A DNA stretch of 49,887 nucleotides from Heyndrickxia coagulans DSM 1 = ATCC 7050 (GCF_000290615.1 NZ_ALAS01000098.1:1-49887), one strand, 5' to 3'; positions 19,446 to 33,059 are shown, counted from the first letter of the stretch. Translations and numbers: made by a program. The notes: a model not told the origin generated them from the sequence alone.

Positions 19446-20069
19446 ATGCCAAAAGTAGCTCTATACAACCAAAACGGTTCGCAAGTCGGTGAAGTGGAAT
19501 TAAACGACGCTGTATTCGGCATCGAACCGAATGAACATGTTTTATTTGAAGCGATCATCATGCAGAGGGCTTCGCTCCGCCAAGGTACCCACAAAGTAAA
19601 AGGCCGTTCTGAAGTACGCGGCGGCGGACGCAAACCATGGCGACAAAAAGGCACAGGCCGCGCACGCCAAGGATCGATCCGTTCCCCGCAATGGCGCGGA
19701 GGCGGTACGGTTTTCGGGCCTGTTCCACGCAGCTACAGCTACAAACTGCCGAAAAAAGTACGCCGTCTTGCGATTAAATCCGCTCTATCGTCAAAAGTAA
19801 AGGAAAACAATATTTTGGTTCTGGACGCATTAAGTTTTGATGCGCCAAAAACAAAAGATTTTATTGCCGTCCTGAAAAATTTGTCAGTGGATAAAAAAGC
19901 ACTTGTTGTCACAGACGGATTGAACGAAAATGTGGTACTGTCCGCACGCAACATTCCGGGTGTTACGGTTGTTGAAGCAACAGGCGTAAATGTTTTGGAT
20001 GTTGTAAACCATGATCAATTGATTATGACAAAATCCGCTGTTGAAAAAGTAGAGGAGGTGCTTGGTTAA
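19446..20069 (+). CDS. rplD: 50S ribosomal protein L4
   Basis: This 207-residue tunnel protein has the extended loop [20 protein letters not shown]. Start ATG 19446 ([11 protein letters not shown]) lies nine bases after AAAGGAGGAAA; the in-frame TTG at 19422 precedes that site. In E. coli L4 represses the S10 operon, but Bacillus lacks that mechanism. The stop overlaps the rplW start by one base (TAATG), implying coupled translation. Confidence 0.97.
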   Translation: MPKVALYNQNGSQVGEVELNDAVFGIEPNEHVLFEAIIMQRASLRQGTHKVKGRSEVRGGGRKPWRQKGTGRARQGSIRSPQWRGGGTVFGPVPRSYSYKLPKKVRRLAIKSALSSKVKENNILVLDALSFDAPKTKDFIAVLKNLSVDKKALVVTDGLNENVVLSARNIPGVTVVEATGVNVLDVVNHDQLIMTKSAVEKVEEVLG

Positions 20070-20353
20070 TGGATGCACGTGATGTTCTGAAGCGCCCCGT
20101 GATTACTGAACGTTCAATGGAATTGACGGCAGATAAGAAATATACATTTGAAGTTGATGTTAAAGCGAATAAAACAGAAATCAAAGATGCTGTGGAAGAG
20201 ATTTTCGGCGTCAAAGTTGCGAAAGTGAACGTTGCGAACTATAAAGGCAAGTTCAAACGCATGGGCCGTTATACCGGCTATACAAACAAGCGCCGCAAAG
20301 CAGTTGTTACGTTAACAGCTGACAGCAAGGAAATTGAAATCTTTGAGGTTTAA
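20069..20353 (+). CDS. rplW: 50S ribosomal protein L23
   Basis: A 94-residue protein at the exit of the tunnel, where trigger factor and SRP dock. It starts [19 protein letters not shown] and has the loop [16 protein letters not shown]. Its ATG overlaps the rplD stop; AGAGGAGGTG upstream inside rplD serves as ribosome binding site. Confidence 0.97.
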   Translation: MDARDVLKRPVITERSMELTADKKYTFEVDVKANKTEIKDAVEEIFGVKVAKVNVANYKGKFKRMGRYTGYTNKRRKAVVTLTADSKEIEIFEV

Positions 20354-20388
20354 ATACGATCCATCAAACTTGAAGAGGAGGGAAAAAA

Positions 20389-21219
20389 ATGGCGATCAAA
20401 AAATACAAACCAACCTCTAACGGGCGTCGCGGCATGACGGCTTTGGATTTTGCGGAGATCACGACGGATAAGCCTGAAAAAACACTGCTTGCTCCGCTTT
20501 CGAAAAAAGCAGGCCGCAACAACCAGGGGAAATTAACTGTTCGTCATCAGGGCGGCGGCCATAAGCGCCAATACCGGATTATCGACTTCAAACGCGATAA
20601 AGATGGTATACCAGGGCGCGTTGCCACAATCGAGTATGACCCGAACCGCTCATCTAATATTGCTTTGATTCACTATGCAGATGGTGAAAAACGGTACATC
20701 CTTGCACCAAAAAATTTAACTGTCGGCATGGAAGTGATGTCCGGGCCGGATGCAGACATTAAAGTCGGAAATGCACTTCCGCTTTCTGAAATTCCTGTTG
20801 GTACGGTTATCCATAACATTGAATTGAAACCAGGCAAAGGCGGCCAATTGATCCGTTCTGCTGGTACTTCAGCACAAGTGCTTGGTAAAGAAGGCAAATA
20901 TGTGCTTGTCCGCCTGAATTCCGGCGAAGTGCGCATGATTCTTGCAACTTGCCGCGCAACGGTCGGCCAGGTTGGCAACGAACAGCACGAACTGGTCAAC
21001 ATCGGTAAAGCAGGCCGCAAACGCTGGATGGGTGTACGCCCGACTGTCCGCGGATCTGTTATGAACCCGAATGATCACCCGCACGGCGGTGGTGAAGGCC
21101 GCGCTCCGATCGGCCGTAAATCGCCAATGTCACCATGGGGCAAGCCGACACTTGGTTACAAAACGCGCAAGAAGAAAAATACTTCAGATAAATTTATTGT
21201 ACGGCGCCGTAAAAAATAA
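20389..21219 (+). CDS. rplB: 50S ribosomal protein L2
   Basis: The 276-residue L2 is needed for peptidyl transfer and subunit joining. It begins [20 protein letters not shown] and carries the conserved histidine region [28 protein letters not shown] precedes the ATG. Confidence 0.98.
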   Translation: MAIKKYKPTSNGRRGMTALDFAEITTDKPEKTLLAPLSKKAGRNNQGKLTVRHQGGGHKRQYRIIDFKRDKDGIPGRVATIEYDPNRSSNIALIHYADGEKRYILAPKNLTVGMEVMSGPDADIKVGNALPLSEIPVGTVIHNIELKPGKGGQLIRSAGTSAQVLGKEGKYVLVRLNSGEVRMILATCRATVGQVGNEQHELVNIGKAGRKRWMGVRPTVRGSVMNPNDHPHGGGEGRAPIGRKSPMSPWGKPTLGYKTRKKKNTSDKFIVRRRKK

Positions 21220-21229
21220 TGCTGTTGAA

Positions 21230-21254
21230 CTACGGTTCGCAGCTTGAACCGTAG
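21230..21254 (+). repeat. Inverted repeat between rplB and rpsS
   Basis: CTACGGTTC (21230-21238) and GAACCGTAG (21246-21254) form a perfect 9-bp stem with a 7-base loop. No U-run, so likely a stability or processing hairpin. Confidence 0.45.
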
Positions 21255-21279
21255 CTCTAATCAGGAAGGAGGACTATTC

Positions 21280-21558
21280 ATGGGTCGCAGTCTGAAAAAA
21301 GGGCCTTTCGTTGACGATCACTTAATGGTGAAAGTGGAAAAATTGAACGAATCCAACAAGAAGCAAGTGATCAAAACGTGGTCACGCCGTTCGACGATTT
21401 TCCCTGCATTTGTCGGCCACACAATCGCTGTGTATGACGGCCGTAAACATGTTCCGGTATATATCACGGAAGATATGGTCGGCCATAAGCTCGGTGAGTT
21501 TGCTCCGACACGTACATTCAAAGGTCACGCCGGTGACGATAAGAAGACAAGACGCTAA
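21280..21558 (+). CDS. rpsS: 30S ribosomal protein S19
   Basis: A 92-residue head protein beginning [15 protein letters not shown], with the signature [18 protein letters not shown]. The ATG at 21280 follows AAGGAGGAC; the upstream in-frame ATG-like start at 21244 falls in the rplB-rpsS hairpin and is not used. rplV follows after 17 bases. Confidence 0.97.
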   Translation: MGRSLKKGPFVDDHLMVKVEKLNESNKKQVIKTWSRRSTIFPAFVGHTIAVYDGRKHVPVYITEDMVGHKLGEFAPTRTFKGHAGDDKKTRR

Positions 21559-21575
21559 CGGGAGGAGGTATTCCA

Positions 21576-21917
21576 ATGCAAGCAAAAGCTGTCGCGAAAA
21601 CAGTCCGTATTGCTCCTCGTAAGGCACGCCTGGTAATTGATTTAATTCGAGGAAAGCAAGTAGGAGAAGCGCTTTCGATTTTGAAATTTACGCCAAAGGC
21701 TGCTTCGCCGGTTATTGAAAAAGTACTCAACTCTGCGATTGCGAACGCAGAGCACAACTACGATATGGACGCAAACGACCTTGTTGTGGAAAAGGCTTAT
21801 GTCGATGAAGGGCCTACACTGAAACGTTTCCGGCCGCGTGCAATGGGGCGCGCAAGCCAGATCAACAAACGCACGAGCCATATTACGATCGTAGTATCAG
21901 ATCAAAAGGAGGGATAA
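21576..21917 (+). CDS. rplV: 50S ribosomal protein L22
   Basis: The 113-residue tunnel protein starts [20 protein letters not shown]. Its beta-hairpin region [18 protein letters not shown] is intact, so no classical macrolide-resistance deletion is seen. GGGAGGAGG precedes the ATG; rpsC begins almost immediately after its stop. Confidence 0.97.
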   Translation: MQAKAVAKTVRIAPRKARLVIDLIRGKQVGEALSILKFTPKAASPVIEKVLNSAIANAEHNYDMDANDLVVEKAYVDEGPTLKRFRPRAMGRASQINKRTSHITIVVSDQKEG

Positions 21918-21920
21918 TTG

Positions 21921-23207
<1,287 letters not shown>

Positions 23208-23227
23208 TGGGAGGAGGTTCGCGATAC

Positions 23228-23491
23228 ATGAGTGAACGCAACCAACGCAAAGTATACACCGGCCGTGTCGTATCAGACAAAATGGATAAAACTGTTACTG
23301 TTCTTGTAGAAACTTACAAAAAACATGCTCTGTACGGCAAACGCGTAAAATACTCGAAAAAATTCAAGGCACATGATGAAAACAACGAAGCCAAAGTCGG
23401 CGATATCGTAAGAATCATGGAAACACGCCCGTTATCTGCTACAAAACGTTTCCGCCTGGTGGAAATCGTTGAAAAAGCAGTCATTATCTAA
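23228..23491 (+). CDS. rpsQ: 30S ribosomal protein S17
   Basis: The 87-residue OB-fold protein begins [20 protein letters not shown] and ends [17 protein letters not shown]. The ATG at 23228 is preceded by GGGAGGAGG at 23209-23217; an upstream in-frame start at 23207 lies inside that ribosome binding site. Confidence 0.96.
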   Translation: MSERNQRKVYTGRVVSDKMDKTVTVLVETYKKHALYGKRVKYSKKFKAHDENNEAKVGDIVRIMETRPLSATKRFRLVEIVEKAVII

Positions 23492-23532
23492 TTTGTATCA
23501 GTTCGGATACGGTTGATTCCGAAGGGAGGTAA

Positions 23533-23907
<375 letters not shown>

Positions 23908-23945
23908 TCGATACAGTTTGTGACAATCAAGGAGGTGCGACTGTA

Positions 23946-24257
23946 ATGCATGTCAAAAAAGGTGACAAGGTAATGGTGATCTCCGGCAAAGATAAAGGCA
24001 AAACCGGTACGATCCTTGCGGCATATCCGAAAAAAGACCGTGTGATTGTGGAAGGCGTGAACATTGTCAAAAAACACGCGAAACCTTCCCAGGCAAATCC
24101 ACAGGGCGGTATTTTCGATATGGAAGCGCCCATTCACGTGTCCAATGTGATGCCGATTGATCCGAAAACAAATGAGCCGACACGTGTCGGATATGAAATA
24201 AGGGACGGCAAAAAAGTGCGTGTAGCAAAAAAATCCGGTGAAGTTTTAGATAAATAG
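23946..24257 (+). CDS. rplX: 50S ribosomal protein L24
   Basis: The 103-residue assembly-initiator protein begins [20 protein letters not shown], a KOW motif. AAGGAGGTG lies upstream. The C-terminus is [12 protein letters not shown]. Confidence 0.97.
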   Translation: MHVKKGDKVMVISGKDKGKTGTILAAYPKKDRVIVEGVNIVKKHAKPSQANPQGGIFDMEAPIHVSNVMPIDPKTNEPTRVGYEIRDGKKVRVAKKSGEVLDK

Positions 24258-24282
24258 TTGAACATGAAGGGAGGTACACGAC

Positions 24283-25036
<754 letters not shown>

Positions 25037-25065
25037 AACCCGAATTTGGGAAGGAGGTAAAAGAA

Positions 25066-25464
25066 ATGGTCATGACTGATCCGATTGCAGATTTGCTTAC
25101 GCGTATCCGTAATGCAAATACAGTGCGTCATGAAAAATTGGAAGTCCCGGCTTCCAAGATTAAGAGAGAGATCGCCGAGATTTTGAAACGTGAAGGTTTC
25201 GTGCGTGATGTTGAATATATCGAGGATAACAAACAAGGGATTATCCGGATCTTCCTGAAATACGGCGCAAACAACGAACGCGTCATTACAGGGATCAAGC
25301 GTATCAGCAAACCGGGCCTGCGCGTATACGCAAAAGCAGGTGAAGTGCCGAAAGTGCTGAACGGGCTTGGCATCGCAATTGTTTCTACTTCTCAGGGCGT
25401 TTTAACCGACAAAGAAGCACGGAAAAACAATGTCGGCGGAGAAATTTTAGCATACGTTTGGTAA
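25066..25464 (+). CDS. rpsH: 30S ribosomal protein S8
   Basis: The 132-residue S8 binds 16S helix 21. Starts [19 protein letters not shown]; the C-terminal [20 protein letters not shown] is the S8 signature. AAGGAGGT at 25051-25058 lies seven bases from the first ATG, favouring 25066 over the ATG at 25072. Confidence 0.97.
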   Translation: MVMTDPIADLLTRIRNANTVRHEKLEVPASKIKREIAEILKREGFVRDVEYIEDNKQGIIRIFLKYGANNERVITGIKRISKPGLRVYAKAGEVPKVLNGLGIAIVSTSQGVLTDKEARKNNVGGEILAYVW

Positions 25465-25493
25465 TCATTTGACGTTGAACGGAGGTGTAAATT

Positions 25494-26030
25494 ATGTCAC
25501 GTATAGGAAAAAAACCGGTTGAAATTCCATCCGGCGTTACGGTAACCATTAACGGAGATACAGTTACGGTTAAAGGGCCTAAAGGTGAGCTGACCCGCAG
25601 CTTCAACCCTGATATTAACATTGCCGTAGAAGACAATATCATTCACGTAACACGCCCTTCAGACAGCAAAATCCACCGCGCTTTGCACGGAACGACCCGC
25701 GCACTGCTCGCAAACATGGTGGAAGGGGTGTCGAAAGGCTTTGAAAAATCTTTGGAACTGGTTGGGGTTGGATACCGCGCCCAAAAACAAGGCAAAAAAC
25801 TCGTATTGAACGTCGGCTACTCCCATCCTGTTGAATTTGAACCGGAAGAAGGCCTGGAAGTCGAAGTGCCTTCCAATACAAAAATTGTCGTAAAAGGCGT
25901 AAGCAAAGAACGCGTCGGCGCATTTGCCGCCAACATCCGCGACGTCCGCCCGCCTGAACCTTATAAAGGCAAAGGGATTCGTTACGAAGGCGAATATGTA
26001 CGCAGAAAAGAAGGTAAAACCGGTAAATAA
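25494..26030 (+). CDS. rplF: 50S ribosomal protein L6
   Basis: The 178-residue protein begins [20 protein letters not shown]. Its C-terminal [20 protein letters not shown] is the L6 signature near the sarcin-ricin loop. ACGGAGGTG precedes the ATG. Confidence 0.98.
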   Translation: MSRIGKKPVEIPSGVTVTINGDTVTVKGPKGELTRSFNPDINIAVEDNIIHVTRPSDSKIHRALHGTTRALLANMVEGVSKGFEKSLELVGVGYRAQKQGKKLVLNVGYSHPVEFEPEEGLEVEVPSNTKIVVKGVSKERVGAFAANIRDVRPPEPYKGKGIRYEGEYVRRKEGKTGK

Positions 26031-26061
26031 TGCCGCCTAGGATGAGAAAGGAGTGAATTCG

Positions 26062-26424
26062 ATGATCACGAAGCCGGATAAAAATCAAGTACGCAAAAAA
26101 AGGCATGCACGCGTCCGCGCAAAATTAAGCGGAACGGCTGAACGTCCGCGCCTGAATATCTATCGTTCCAACAAAAACATTTATGCCCAATTGATTGATG
26201 ATGTAAAGGGCGTCACACTGGCCAGCGCTTCCACGCTCGATAAAGAGTTGAGCCTTGAGTCAACCGGAAATGTGGAAGCTGCACAAAAGGTGGGCGAATT
26301 GATTGCAAAGCGCGCAGTGGAAAAAGGTATCAAAGAAGTTGTTTTTGACCGCGGCGGATATCTCTATCATGGCCGTATCAAAGCGCTTGCCGATGCAGCC
26401 CGTGAGAACGGATTACAATTTTAA
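26062..26424 (+). CDS. rplR: 50S ribosomal protein L18
   Basis: A 120-residue 5S rRNA-binding protein. Starts [20 protein letters not shown] and ends [20 protein letters not shown] plus a short tail. The ATG at 26062 is chosen; the in-frame GTG at 26053 lies inside the ribosome binding site AAAGGAGTGA. Confidence 0.96.
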   Translation: MITKPDKNQVRKKRHARVRAKLSGTAERPRLNIYRSNKNIYAQLIDDVKGVTLASASTLDKELSLESTGNVEAAQKVGELIAKRAVEKGIKEVVFDRGGYLYHGRIKALADAARENGLQF

Positions 26425-26447
26425 TCAAAAAGGAGGGGAAATTTTAC

Positions 26448-26948
26448 ATGCTACGTATTGACCCAAACAAACTTGAGTTAGAGGAACGTGTTGTTACGAT
26501 TAACCGCGTTGCCAAAGTGGTAAAAGGAGGGCGCCGTTTCCGCTTTTCCGCACTTGTCGTTGTTGGCGACCGGAACGGACATGTCGGATTTGGAACCGGA
26601 AAAGCGCAGGAAGTGCCGGATGCGATCCGCAAAGCTGTTGAAGATGCGAAGAAAAATCTTGTAGAGGTACCGATTGCGGGCACAACGATTCCGCACGAAG
26701 TTGTTGGCCACTTCGGTGCAGGCAAAATCCTGCTGAAACCGGGTTCCCCTGGTACCGGTGTTATCGCCGGCGGCCCTGTCCGTGCGATCCTTGAGCTTGC
26801 GGGTATTGCGGATATTACGTCCAAATCGCTTGGTTCAAACACACCGATTAACATGATCCGTGCCACAATGGACGGCATTAAACAATTGAAGCGTGCGGAT
26901 GAAGTTGCGAAACTGCGCAATAAATCTGTCGAAGAATTATTAGGTTAA
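26448..26948 (+). CDS. rpsE: 30S ribosomal protein S5
   Basis: The 166-residue S5 has the N-terminal double-stranded RNA-binding fold with [20 protein letters not shown] and takes part in decoding fidelity. AAAAGGAGGGG precedes the ATG. The spectinomycin loop KVVKGGRRF is the usual sequence. Confidence 0.97.
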   Translation: MLRIDPNKLELEERVVTINRVAKVVKGGRRFRFSALVVVGDRNGHVGFGTGKAQEVPDAIRKAVEDAKKNLVEVPIAGTTIPHEVVGHFGAGKILLKPGSPGTGVIAGGPVRAILELAGIADITSKSLGSNTPINMIRATMDGIKQLKRADEVAKLRNKSVEELLG

Positions 26949-26961
26949 GGAGGGAACGCTC

Positions 26962-27141
26962 ATGGCAAAATTGAAAATCACCCTCACCCGCAGTGTCATC
27001 GGCCGCCCGCAGGATCAGCGCGATACGGTAAAAGCGCTCGGCCTGCGCAAAGTCAACCAGACTGTTGAGAAAGAAGACAATGCTGCAATTCGCGGCATGA
27101 TCAATAAAGTGTCCCATCTTGTTTCTGTATCGGAACAATAA
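26962..27141 (+). CDS. rpmD: 50S ribosomal protein L30
   Basis: A 59-residue gene. The product starts [20 protein letters not shown] and continues [19 protein letters not shown], both typical of L30, with the usual family length. TTAAGGAGGGAAC precedes the ATG. It lies between rpsE and rplO as expected. Confidence 0.95.
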   Translation: MAKLKITLTRSVIGRPQDQRDTVKALGLRKVNQTVEKEDNAAIRGMINKVSHLVSVSEQ

Positions 27142-27171
27142 TTTTTGATTTTAAGATAAGGAGGTGCAACC

Positions 27172-27612
27172 ATGAAACTTCATGAATTAAAACCTGCAGA
27201 AGGATCCCGTAAAAAACGCAACCGTGTCGGCCGCGGTATTGGTTCCGGCAACGGAAAAACAGCCGGCAAAGGGCACAAAGGCCAAAACGCCCGTTCCGGC
27301 GGCGGTGTACGCCTCGGTTTTGAAGGCGGCCAAACCCCGTTGTTCCGCCGTTTGCCGAAACGCGGTTTTACGAACATCAACCGTAAAGAGTATGCCATTG
27401 TGAACCTGGACGTTTTAAACCGTTTTGAAGACGGCACGGAAGTAACGCCTGCCCTTTTATTGGAAACAGGTGTGATCAGCAAGGAAAAATCGGGCGTAAA
27501 AGTGCTTGCAAACGGCAAACTCGAGAAAAAATTGACCGTAAAAGCACATAAATTCTCCTCTGCTGCCAAAGAAGCCATAGAAGCTGCTGGCGGTACAGCT
27601 GAGGTGATTTAA
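27172..27612 (+). CDS. rplO: 50S ribosomal protein L15
   Basis: A 146-residue late-assembly protein with a glycine-rich N-terminal extension ([20 protein letters not shown]) and the [15 protein letters not shown] motif. AAGGAGGTGC precedes the ATG. Its stop overlaps the secY start by one base (TAATG), giving coupled translation. Confidence 0.98.
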   Translation: MKLHELKPAEGSRKKRNRVGRGIGSGNGKTAGKGHKGQNARSGGGVRLGFEGGQTPLFRRLPKRGFTNINRKEYAIVNLDVLNRFEDGTEVTPALLLETGVISKEKSGVKVLANGKLEKKLTVKAHKFSSAAKEAIEAAGGTAEVI

Positions 27613-28904
27613 TGTTCAAGACAATCGCCAATTTGATGCGTGTGGGTGAGATAAGAAATAAAATTATTTTCACCCTCCTCATGCTGGTTGTATTCCGCAT
27701 AGGAGCCTTTATTCCTGTTCCTTATGTGGATGCTTCCGTATTGGAAGCCTCCACCCAAAACGGTTTAGTCGGCTTTCTAAACACTTTTGGGGGCGGTGCG
27801 CTGAAGAACTTTTCCATTTTTGCAATGGGCATTATGCCATATATCACATCTTCCATTATTGTGCAGCTCTTGCAAATGGATGTTGTGCCGAAGTTTGCCG
27901 AGTGGGCAAAACAGGGTGAAGTGGGGCGTCGTAAGCTGAGTGAGTTTACACGCTATTTTACGGTTATCCTGGCTTTAATTGAAGGCTTCGGCATGTCATA
28001 TGGCTTTAATAATTTGGCGCAGGGGGCACTGATTACGAAGTCCGGTTTCTGGACGTATTTGATCATCGCACTGACGCTGACAGCCGGTACCACATTTTTG
28101 ATGTGGCTCGGCGAACAAATTACGGCCAAAGGCGTAGGAAACGGGATTTCCATTTTGATTATGGCCGGCATTATTGCCGGGATTCCGACAGCCATCAACC
28201 AGATTTACGCACAGCAAATTGAAAATGCCGGTTCCCAGCTGTTTTTGAAGATTGTTTTGCTGGCTTTTCTTGCATTGATCATTCTGGCCATTGTGGTCGG
28301 AGTCATCTATTTCCAGCAGGCATCGAGAAAGATACCGGTCCAGTATGCCCAGCACATTTCCGGCAGGGCAACAACCGGCAGGCAGTCAACGCATTTGCCT
28401 TTAAAGGTCAATGCTGCCGGGGTCATTCCGGTTATCTTTGCGATTTCGTTCATTATTGCGCCGCAGACGATTGCTTCGTTTTTCGGTTCCAGCAGTGTGG
28501 CAAGCACCATCCAGTATATTTTTGACTATACAAAACCGGTCGGAGCTTTGATTTATGTGGCGTTGATTATCGCTTTTTCGTACTTTTATGCATTCGTACA
28601 AGTCAATCCGGAGCAGCTTGCCGACAATTTAAAGAAACAAGGCGGCTATATTCCGGGGATCCGCCCGGGCAAAAACACACAGCAATATGTCACTTCGGTT
28701 TTATACCGGCTGACATTCGTCGGTTCAATCTTTCTTGCTGTGATTGCCATTCTGCCTGTCATTTTCACGAATGTCATCGGGCTCCCGACTTCCGCCAGAA
28801 TCGGCGGCACAAGCCTGCTCGTTGTGATCGGGGTTGCGCTTGAAACGATGCTGCAACTGGAAGCACAGCTTGTTAAACGCCATTACAGAGGCTTTATCAA
28901 ATAA
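27612..28904 (+). CDS. secY: Preprotein translocase channel subunit SecY
   Basis: A 430-residue membrane protein with about ten hydrophobic spans. The family motifs include IGAFIPVPYVD at the first periplasmic region, GIMPYITSSIIVQLLQMD (TM2) and QAEQ/NPEQLADNLKKQGGYIPGIRPG (cytoplasmic loop). It forms the export channel with SecE (1430). Start ATG at 27612 overlaps rplO. Confidence 0.97.
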   Translation: MFKTIANLMRVGEIRNKIIFTLLMLVVFRIGAFIPVPYVDASVLEASTQNGLVGFLNTFGGGALKNFSIFAMGIMPYITSSIIVQLLQMDVVPKFAEWAKQGEVGRRKLSEFTRYFTVILALIEGFGMSYGFNNLAQGALITKSGFWTYLIIALTLTAGTTFLMWLGEQITAKGVGNGISILIMAGIIAGIPTAINQIYAQQIENAGSQLFLKIVLLAFLALIILAIVVGVIYFQQASRKIPVQYAQHISGRATTGRQSTHLPLKVNAAGVIPVIFAISFIIAPQTIASFFGSSSVASTIQYIFDYTKPVGALIYVALIIAFSYFYAFVQVNPEQLADNLKKQGGYIPGIRPGKNTQQYVTSVLYRLTFVGSIFLAVIAILPVIFTNVIGLPTSARIGGTSLLVVIGVALETMLQLEAQLVKRHYRGFIK

Positions 28905-28939
28905 AAATGGTTTTGCACTTGAAACCATGTCAGGAATAA

Positions 28940-29602
<663 letters not shown>

Positions 29603-30169
29603 ACGTGAACGACTTGGTGAATTCATGAGAGCCGCAATCACGTTGGATGGAAACCACCTTTGGAAGTTTTATCCGGACGGCTTTTCGGCTGTGTCCGGAC
29701 GGTAAAAAACTTTTCAAGTTTGATGCAATTTCCGCTTAAAAAGGTTATAATGGTTTTCGTGGCATTTTCACCGCTGGATATTTCACGGGTGAAATGACGG
29801 CTCTGTTTTATTGGCGATTTGCTTCATCAGTTAACTTGTAATCAATAGATGAGGAAGGCGGCTTCCGTTGTCAGGATTGCCAGTAAGCGTCATTCGAACG
29901 TCTCTCATGCAATTCAATTCTGTGCAAATGGCTTTCGTTCGTTCACATGTATGCCGGACATGGGATTGGTCAAGACTGACATGAAAGAACCATGTAACCT
30001 TGGGAACGTTTATCAGCTCCTGCCGGCCCCCCGGATCAGCCGGTTTACGTGAATATGCAGCAGGCCGGCCGCTTCCTGAAGCGGGAGTTTTGGCGAGCCT
30101 AATCGTTTTAAGGTTTTGGAAAAGTATCATTGCCAGGTCCTAAATGTTAGGAGGAGGGAGAATAGTTCG
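29603..30169 (+). other. Gap between adk and infA without map; structured leader
   Basis: No recognisable gene is found in these 567 bases in any frame. Methionine aminopeptidase and the KOW-domain gene usual here are missing. Structures include TCCGGAC (29672-29678) with GTCCGGA (29693-29699), GCCGGCC (30022-30028) with GGCCGGC (30063-30069), and CCTAA (30139-30143) with TTAGG (30147-30151), the last beside the infA ribosome binding site. A promoter lies at 29720-29751. Confidence 0.55.
29720..29751 (+). promoter_or_regulatory. Possible promoter of infA-rpmJ-rpsM-rpsK-rpoA-rplQ
   Basis: TATAAT at 29746-29751. The best -35 is TTGATG at 29720-29725, 20 bp away, longer than usual. It would leave a ~410-base untranslated leader. 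Confidence 0.4.
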
Positions 30170-30388
30170 ATGGCGAAAGATGACGTTATTGAAGTTGAGG
30201 GCATTGTAAGCGAAACTTTGCCGAATGCCATGTTTAAGGTAGAATTAGAAAATGGTCACACTGTTCTTGCGCATGTGTCGGGTAAAATCCGGATGAACTT
30301 TATCCGCATTTTACCGGGCGATAAAGTAACAGTTGAACTGTCCCCATATGATTTGACCCGCGGTAGAATTACGTACCGGTTTAAATAA
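30170..30388 (+). CDS. infA: Translation initiation factor IF-1
   Basis: The 72-residue OB-fold protein blocks the A site during initiation. Sequence [20 protein letters not shown] is typical. The ATG at 30170 follows TAGGAGGAGGGAG; the in-frame start at 30116 lies before it. The context (adk-[map]-infA-rpmJ) is standard apart from the missing map. Confidence 0.97.
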   Translation: MAKDDVIEVEGIVSETLPNAMFKVELENGHTVLAHVSGKIRMNFIRILPGDKVTVELSPYDLTRGRITYRFK

Positions 30389-30487
30389 TGTAGATACACG
30401 GCTTTTTCGGTGAAACGGAAAGTCTGCCCGGGGAATCTGTCTGGATAAAGGGTACCGGGCCTGTACTCCGTATATTAAGGAGGGTAA

Positions 30488-30604
<117 letters not shown>

Positions 30605-30625
30605 ATCTGAAGGAGGTGCACCTGT

Positions 30626-30991
30626 ATGGCTCGTATTGCCGGTGTTGACATTCCACGTGATAAACGTGTTGTTATTTCTTTAACATACATTTACGGAATC
30701 GGTAAATCAACTGCACAAAAAATTCTTGCTGAGGCCGGAATTTCTGAAGATACACGCGTCCGCGACTTAACAGAGGATGAAGTAAACAAAATCCGTGATA
30801 TCGTGGACAGGCTGAAAGTAGAAGGGGATCTTCGCCGCGAAGTTTCCTTGAACATTAAACGCCTGATGGAAATCGGATCCTACAGAGGTCTCCGCCACCG
30901 CCGCGGTCTTCCTGTTCGCGGGCAAAACACGAAAAACAATGCCCGTACACGCAAAGGCCCGCGTAAAACGGTTGCCGGTAAGAAGAAATAA
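30626..30991 (+). CDS. rpsM: 30S ribosomal protein S13
   Basis: The 121-residue head protein contacts P-site tRNA and L5. It starts [20 protein letters not shown] and has [11 protein letters not shown], the S13 signature. GAAGGAGGTGCACC precedes the ATG. Confidence 0.98.
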   Translation: MARIAGVDIPRDKRVVISLTYIYGIGKSTAQKILAEAGISEDTRVRDLTEDEVNKIRDIVDRLKVEGDLRREVSLNIKRLMEIGSYRGLRHRRGLPVRGQNTKNNARTRKGPRKTVAGKKK

Positions 30992-31012
30992 TAAGCAAAG
31001 GAGGTTGTTCAT

Positions 31013-31402
31013 ATGGCACGCAGAACAAATACGCGCAAACGCCGCGTAAGAAAGAATATTGAATCAGGTGTCGCTCATATTCGTTCCACTTTTAACAATA
31101 CAATCGTTACGATCACGGATGTGCATGGGAATGCTGTTGCATGGTCCAGTGCCGGTGCGCTCGGCTTCAAAGGTTCTCGTAAATCAACGCCGTTTGCTGC
31201 ACAAATGGCTGCTGAAACAGCCGCGAAAGCATCGATGGAACATGGGATGAAGTCTTTGGAAGTAAATGTAAAAGGACCTGGCGCAGGCCGTGAAGCCGCT
31301 ATCCGTGCCCTGCAGGCTGCCGGGCTTGAAGTTACAGCCATTAAAGACGTAACACCTGTGCCGCATAATGGTTGCCGCCCGCCAAAACGTCGTCGTGTCT
31401 GA
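31013..31402 (+). CDS. rpsK: 30S ribosomal protein S11
   Basis: The 129-residue platform protein includes the signature [16 protein letters not shown] at the C-terminus. AAAGGAGGTTG precedes the ATG. A 181-base gap with a promoter-like site separates it from rpoA. Confidence 0.98.
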   Translation: MARRTNTRKRRVRKNIESGVAHIRSTFNNTIVTITDVHGNAVAWSSAGALGFKGSRKSTPFAAQMAAETAAKASMEHGMKSLEVNVKGPGAGREAAIRALQAAGLEVTAIKDVTPVPHNGCRPPKRRRV

Positions 31403-31408
31403 TTTTTT

Positions 31409-31438
31409 TTGTATAGATTTTGTATCCTTGTCTATAAT
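31409..31438 (+). promoter_or_regulatory. Possible promoter of rpoA-rplQ
   Basis: A perfect TATAAT at 31433-31438; the -35 region (TTGTAT, 31409-31414, 18 bp away) is weak. The gap of 181 bases before rpoA, unusual in this tightly packed run, fits an extra promoter. Confidence 0.4.
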
Positions 31439-31583
31439 GGGATATGATGCATAATCTGCAAAAAAATGATTTGAATGATCCAGTTGTTATGCATAATAGG
31501 GAATTTTGCATGGGGAATTTCGAATAGGGCTCTTTCTGGGGTGCTATACGGGGTTTCGACGTTTTGAAGGAGGGTTAATTTGA

Positions 31584-32528
31584 ATGATTGAAATTGAAAA
31601 GCCAAAAATTGAAACGGTTGAGGTCAGCGATGACGCTACTTATGGCAAGTTCGTCGTAGAACCGCTTGAGCGTGGATATGGTACTACTTTGGGTAACTCC
31701 TTACGTCGTATCCTATTATCTTCACTCCCGGGTGCCGCTGTCACATCCATCCAAATCGATGGCGTGATGCACGAATTCTCGACAGTCGAAGGCGTTGTTG
31801 AAGATGTGACCAGCATTATTTTGAACCTCAAAAAGCTGGCTTTGAAAATCTACTCCGATGAGGAAAAAACGCTTGAGATTGATGTACAGGGAGAAGGCGC
31901 TGTGACAGCAGCCGATATTACGCATGACAGCGATGTGGAGATTTTAAATCCGGATCTCTATATTGCGACGGTTGCCGAAAACGGGCATTTGCGTATGCGC
32001 ATGACTGCCAACCAAGGCCGCGGCTATGTTCCTGCTGATCAAAATAAGCGGGAAGACCATCCAATTGGTGTCATTCCAATAGATTCTATTTATACCCCGG
32101 TTCAACGCGTGAGCTACCAGGTCGAAAATACCCGGGTAGGGCAAGTCAGCAATTATGATAAGCTCTCACTGGATGTCACGACTGACGGCAGCATCGGCCC
32201 GAAAGAAGCAATTGCTTTAGGCGCCAAAATTTTAACCGAGCATTTGAACATCTTCGTCGGACTGACGGATGAAGCACAAAATGCAGAAATTATGGTGGAA
32301 AAAGAAGAAGACCAGAAAGAAAAAGTGCTTGAAATGACAATTGAGGAACTTGATCTTTCAGTCCGTTCTTATAACTGCCTGAAACGTGCCGGCATCAATA
32401 CCGTTCAGGAACTGGCCAACAAAACGGAAGAAGATATGATGAAAGTCCGGAATCTTGGCCGCAAGTCCCTTGAAGAAGTCAAAGCAAAGCTCGAAGATTT
32501 GGGCTTGGGTTTGCGCAAAGACGACTGA
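31584..32528 (+). CDS. rpoA: DNA-directed RNA polymerase subunit alpha
   Basis: The 314-residue protein dimerises to seed polymerase assembly. N-terminal motif [20 protein letters not shown] is seen; the C-terminal domain (about residues 250-310) binds UP elements and activators, with [20 protein letters not shown] and [11 protein letters not shown]. Ribosome binding site AAGGAGGG precedes the ATG at 31584. rplQ follows. Confidence 0.98.
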   Translation: MIEIEKPKIETVEVSDDATYGKFVVEPLERGYGTTLGNSLRRILLSSLPGAAVTSIQIDGVMHEFSTVEGVVEDVTSIILNLKKLALKIYSDEEKTLEIDVQGEGAVTAADITHDSDVEILNPDLYIATVAENGHLRMRMTANQGRGYVPADQNKREDHPIGVIPIDSIYTPVQRVSYQVENTRVGQVSNYDKLSLDVTTDGSIGPKEAIALGAKILTEHLNIFVGLTDEAQNAEIMVEKEEDQKEKVLEMTIEELDLSVRSYNCLKRAGINTVQELANKTEEDMMKVRNLGRKSLEEVKAKLEDLGLGLRKDD

Positions 32529-32576
32529 GCCGGTTAGAAGGCAAAGCGATTAATCCAACATAAGGGAGGGAACTTC

Positions 32577-32987
32577 ATGCCTTACAGAAAGTTAGGACGC
32601 ACAAGCGCCCAACGTAAAGCATTACTGCGCGATTTGGCAACAGACCTTATCATTAATGAACGCATCGAAACAACTGAAGCACGCGCAAAAGAATTACGCT
32701 CGGTTGTTGAAAAATTAGTTACGCTTGGAAAGCGCGGTGATCTTCATGCCCGCCGCCAGGCTGCTGCATATGTACGCCATGAAACAGCTGACGCAGAAAC
32801 AAAACAGGATGCTGTTCAAAAATTATTCTCGGTCATTGCAGAACGTTACGCGGATCGCCAGGGCGGTTACACCCGCATCTTGAAAGTAGGCCCGCGCCGC
32901 GGGGATGGTGCGCCGGTTGCGATTATTGAATTCGTTGAAAAGAAAGAGCAAGAGCAAGAGCAAGACCAAGAGCAAGTAAACGAATGA
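32577..32987 (+). CDS. rplQ: 50S ribosomal protein L17 with a Glu/Gln tail
   Basis: The 136-residue L17 starts [20 protein letters not shown]. The standard family end (IIEFVE) is near residue 121. Beyond it there is a low-complexity tail [15 protein letters not shown], encoded by five tandem six-base units (32947-32976). The gene is the last of the alpha operon; a terminator follows. GAGGGAACTTC lies before the ATG. Confidence 0.96.
   Translation: MPYRKLGRTSAQRKALLRDLATDLIINERIETTEARAKELRSVVEKLVTLGKRGDLHARRQAAAYVRHETADAETKQDAVQKLFSVIAERYADRQGGYTRILKVGPRRGDGAPVAIIEFVEKKEQEQEQDQEQVNE
32947..32976 (+). repeat. Hexanucleotide microsatellite in rplQ
   Basis: Five tandem GAGCAA units (the fourth is GACCAA) from 32947 to 32976 encode the [10 protein letters not shown] tail of L17. 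In-frame copy changes would alter tail length without harming the reading frame. Confidence 0.7.
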
Positions 32988-32994
32988 TTTTCTC

Positions 32995-33052
32995 AAGGGC
33001 TGGACAGTTGAAAGAATATTAACTGCTTCTTTGCCCTTTTTCTATCTTTTTT
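32995..33052 (+). terminator. Terminator of the S10-spc-alpha run
   Basis: AAGGGC pairs with GCCCTT (32995-33000 with 33033-33038) over an inner hairpin (CAGTT/AACTG), then TTTTCTATCTTTTTT. Confidence 0.6.
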
Positions 33053-33059
33053 CGGTTCG

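Noticed and set aside
29849-30052. 67-residue open frame in the adk-infA gap, or a map remnant
   Set aside because: Read in three frames, no methionine aminopeptidase motif or KOW domain can be seen.
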